Below are positions 62,170 through 64,000 of a DNA stretch of 64,000 nucleotides, one piece after another. Origin of the DNA: JBDRCC01 sp043822065 [NCBI: archaeon] (GTDB taxonomy: Archaea; Undinarchaeota; CAZHTU01). Under the pieces are notes generated by a model. It worked only from the letters and a program-made list of their open reading frames with translations, was not told the DNA's origin and searched no databases. Made by a program: the position numbers and the translations under genes. Each line of letters begins with the position of its first letter. Position 1 is the stretch's first letter. The stretch lies in NCBI GenBank assembly GCA_043822065.1, contig JBDRCC010000020.1, positions 62,001 to 126,000 of the forward strand. The letters are read 5' to 3'.

Positions 62170-62940
62170 ATGAAGATATCAAGCATTATGCAAAAAGACG
62201 TTACGACGATTGACAAGGACGAGACGGTCCACAACGCCATCTCAAAAATGTCAAAGGCATCCGTTTCCAAGCTTCCGGTCTTGAACAACGGGAAACTAGT
62301 TGGCATAGTCACCTATTCCGACCTGCTAAAGGTCCTTGGCTCGTCAAGGCAGCAGGCAGTGCCGACCCACATTCACGTCAGCAATGCGATGCAGCGTGAC
62401 GTCAAAATTGCGAGTGAGGATCACGAGCTTTCCCATGCCGCCAGCCTTATGGTCACCTACGGCATATCCTCGCTTCCGGTCATGCGCGGCGACTCCATAG
62501 TCGGCATAGTGACAAAGACTGACCTCGTTGGAACTTTCACGGACAAGGCCGCCAAGGTAAAAAGTTTGATGATCCATCCGGTAACGATCTCTCCGACCGA
62601 CCGGATAGTGCATGCGCGCGAGATAATGTTCAAAAAGGGCATCTCAATGCTGCCTGTTGTCGACGATGGGGAAGTTCTCGGGACAATAAATGAGGGGCAC
62701 ATAGCTGAGACGCTGGACGTCTTCAGGCGGAAAACAGAAAAGCACCAGGCGAAGCGCGTTGCAGAGATACTCGTTGAGGACATCATGTCCAGGGAAATCC
62801 CGTCAACTACCCAAGATACCTCGGTCGTCGACGCAATAAAAGCCATGAAGCAAAAGGGGACGACATCGCTTCTCGTCATGGACAAAGGCAAAGTAGTGGG
62901 CGTCTTTTCTAAGACAGATATACTCCCTCTTCTGAGGTAA
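62170..62940 (+). CDS. Four-CBS protein (CBS operon 5)
   Basis: A 256-residue protein of four CBS motifs ending VGIVTYSDLL, VGIVTKTDLV, LGTINEGHIA (degenerate) and VGVFSKTDIL. GGAGG lies about 6 bases before the ATG. Last gene of the CBS run. Confidence 0.88.
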   Translation: MKISSIMQKDVTTIDKDETVHNAISKMSKASVSKLPVLNNGKLVGIVTYSDLLKVLGSSRQQAVPTHIHVSNAMQRDVKIASEDHELSHAASLMVTYGISSLPVMRGDSIVGIVTKTDLVGTFTDKAAKVKSLMIHPVTISPTDRIVHAREIMFKKGISMLPVVDDGEVLGTINEGHIAETLDVFRRKTEKHQAKRVAEILVEDIMSREIPSTTQDTSVVDAIKAMKQKGTTSLLVMDKGKVVGVFSKTDILPLLR

Positions 62941-62962
62941 CCTATATAAAGCATGTCCAAGA

Positions 62963-63289
62963 ATGAGTAAGTACATCCTAAATCCTACTGATTCTGGGTG
63001 CGAATTGCGCATCCAGGTATCGGCAAATTCCAAAGATTTCAAGATTACAGGATTAACATTTGATAATGTCGTAAAAATCAAGTGTACCCAGCCCCCTTTA
63101 GAGGGCCGCGCCAACCGCGAGATCGAGTCTCGCCTGGCTGAATTCTTTGGAGCTAAGACACAAATAAAGCAAGGCAGTGAAAAAAGCACTAAAAAGTGGG
63201 CTGTTATTGACCTCCCAATTGGCGAGGCCAAGGCAAAGCTCGACAAAGTGCTCGCTGCAACGGAGGAAAAATGGCAAAAATCGCGTTAG
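62963..63289 (+). CDS. DUF167 (YggU-like) protein
   Basis: A 108-residue protein of the UPF0235 family; VKIKCTQPPLEGRANREIES is the conserved core. CTATATAAAG lies only about 16 bases before this ATG, so transcription may instead come from the CBS operon. The last 19 bases overlap dnaG. Function unknown. Confidence 0.87.
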   Translation: MSKYILNPTDSGCELRIQVSANSKDFKITGLTFDNVVKIKCTQPPLEGRANREIESRLAEFFGAKTQIKQGSEKSTKKWAVIDLPIGEAKAKLDKVLAATEEKWQKSR

Positions 63290-64000
63290 CGACTGAAAAG
63301 TACATCATATATGCAAAGTTCGAGGCGGCAGGAATCGTTGAGAAGCCTGACATTATCGGAGCAGTTTTCGGGCAGACCGAGGGGCTCCTCGGCGACGAGC
63401 TCGAGCTAAGGGAGCTGCAGAAGAGCGGAAGGATAGGGCGGATTGACGTCGACCTGTCGACCAGGGACGGAAGGTCGGAGGGCGTCATAAAAATCCCATC
63501 GTCCCTCTCCAAGGAGGAGACCGCACTCGTCGCAGCTGCAGTTGAGACCATCGACAGGGTTGGCCCCTGCGAGGCAAAGCTGAAAATCGACAAGGTCGAA
63601 GACGTCAGGATGGAAAAGCGCCAGTACATCATGGGCCAGGCTAAGAAAATACTGGACGGCATGATTGTCTCAAGCGTCGGGTCATCCGAAATGTCCCGGA
63701 CTGTCAAGAGCGATTACCGCATCTCAAAAATTGGGAGCTACGGCTCCGACGCGCTTCCGGCGGGGCCGGAGGCAGAGTCCTCAAGCGAGATAGTGCTCGT
63801 TGAGGGCAGGGCTGACGTCCTGAACCTCCTGAAGGCAGGGATAAAGAACTGCGTTTCAATAGAGGGCACGGCAATACCCCCGTCCGTCGTTCAGCTGTCA
63901 AAAGACAAAAGCGGAACAATTTTTGTCGACGGCGACCGCGGCGGAGACCTAATAATCAAGGAGCTTATGCAGAAGGCAAGGGTTGACTTCTTTGCGAAGG
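63271..64000 (+). CDS. dnaG: Archaeal DnaG-type primase, 3' end beyond the window
   Basis: The first 243 residues of archaeal DnaG. An N-terminal helical and alpha/beta region is followed by the Toprim domain starting EIVLVEGRADVLNLLKAG (catalytic Glu in VEGRAD) and FVDGDRGGDL (DxD). In archaea this protein is mainly associated with the RNA exosome and may also make primers. GGAGG lies 5 bases before the ATG. The C-terminus is cut by the window edge. Confidence 0.93.
   Translation, partial: MAKIALATEKYIIYAKFEAAGIVEKPDIIGAVFGQTEGLLGDELELRELQKSGRIGRIDVDLSTRDGRSEGVIKIPSSLSKEETALVAAAVETIDRVGPCEAKLKIDKVEDVRMEKRQYIMGQAKKILDGMIVSSVGSSEMSRTVKSDYRISKIGSYGSDALPAGPEAESSSEIVLVEGRADVLNLLKAGIKNCVSIEGTAIPPSVVQLSKDKSGTIFVDGDRGGDLIIKELMQKARVDFFAK

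Noticed and set aside
1-64000. CRISPR array, insertion sequence, prophage or rRNA operon
   Set aside because: No regular repeat-spacer pattern, transposase, phage gene or rRNA-like stretch was found by reading.

Overview
The window is archaeal chromosome. Diagnostic genes are the thermosome, transcription factor E, aMBF1, aRF1, archaeal SAM synthetase, archaeal-type DnaG, Hjc, the PIN-ATPase PINA, a histone-fold protein, geranylgeranylglyceryl phosphate synthase and the archaeal form of the mevalonate pathway. Promoters look archaeal too: many start codons lie 25-30 bases after a TATA-like box with no room for a leader. Genes are packed tightly, with ATGA overlaps and convergent genes separated by 0 bases. 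A tRNA-Ile reading AUA with a UAU anticodon, three intron-bearing tRNAs and the compact layout would suit a DPANN-type lineage (Diapherotrites/Micrarchaeota-like), but I cannot fix the phylum from sequence alone.

Layout. 1-15.9 kb is mixed housekeeping: an M29 peptidase (cut by the left edge), topoisomerase I, NAD kinase, a free-standing LAGLIDADG endonuclease touching an intron-bearing tRNA-Ile(UAU), a COG1395-type regulator, an MBL-fold protein, tRNA-Ala, SAM synthetase, tRNA-Ile(GAU), a probable C/D box sRNA, a radical SAM protein, an M42 peptidase, TFE and the thermosome. 15.9-18.5 kb is a PRC/MgtE-N/CBS protein with an NRAMP-like transporter. 18.5-25.4 kb is one operon for a type IV pilus-like machine: coiled-coil protein, six pilin-like proteins, one secretion ATPase and two TadC-type membrane proteins. 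Its likely processing peptidase is at 55.1-56.0 kb.

25.4-29.5 kb is a pyrE-D-K-C-F operon. 29.5-42.5 kb holds aRF1, ValRS, the histone-fold protein, PINA, a second M29 peptidase, HisRS, an AMP-forming acetyl-CoA synthetase and several membrane proteins. 43.1-52.2 kb is an isoprenoid and ether-lipid cluster: mevalonate kinase, UbiD-type decarboxylase, HAD phosphatase, two-subunit aconitase X, UbiX, isopentenyl phosphate kinase, type 2 IPP isomerase, UbiA prenyltransferase, GGGP synthase and a dolichol-kinase-like protein. Together these encode the phosphomevalonate dehydratase route from mevalonate to IPP/DMAPP plus two ether-bond steps of archaeal lipid assembly.

52.2-59.2 kb has an amino acid permease, a single-chain GMP synthase, the prepilin peptidase, dCTP deaminase, a DHH/RecJ-like nuclease, a DUF192 protein, NMN adenylyltransferase and Hjc. 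59.2-62.9 kb is a run of five consecutive CBS-domain genes (about 18 CBS motifs), the least explained part of the window. It ends with a DUF167 gene and the start of dnaG. No CRISPR array, insertion sequence, rRNA or replication origin was seen, and no gene-free stretch exceeds 300 bases.
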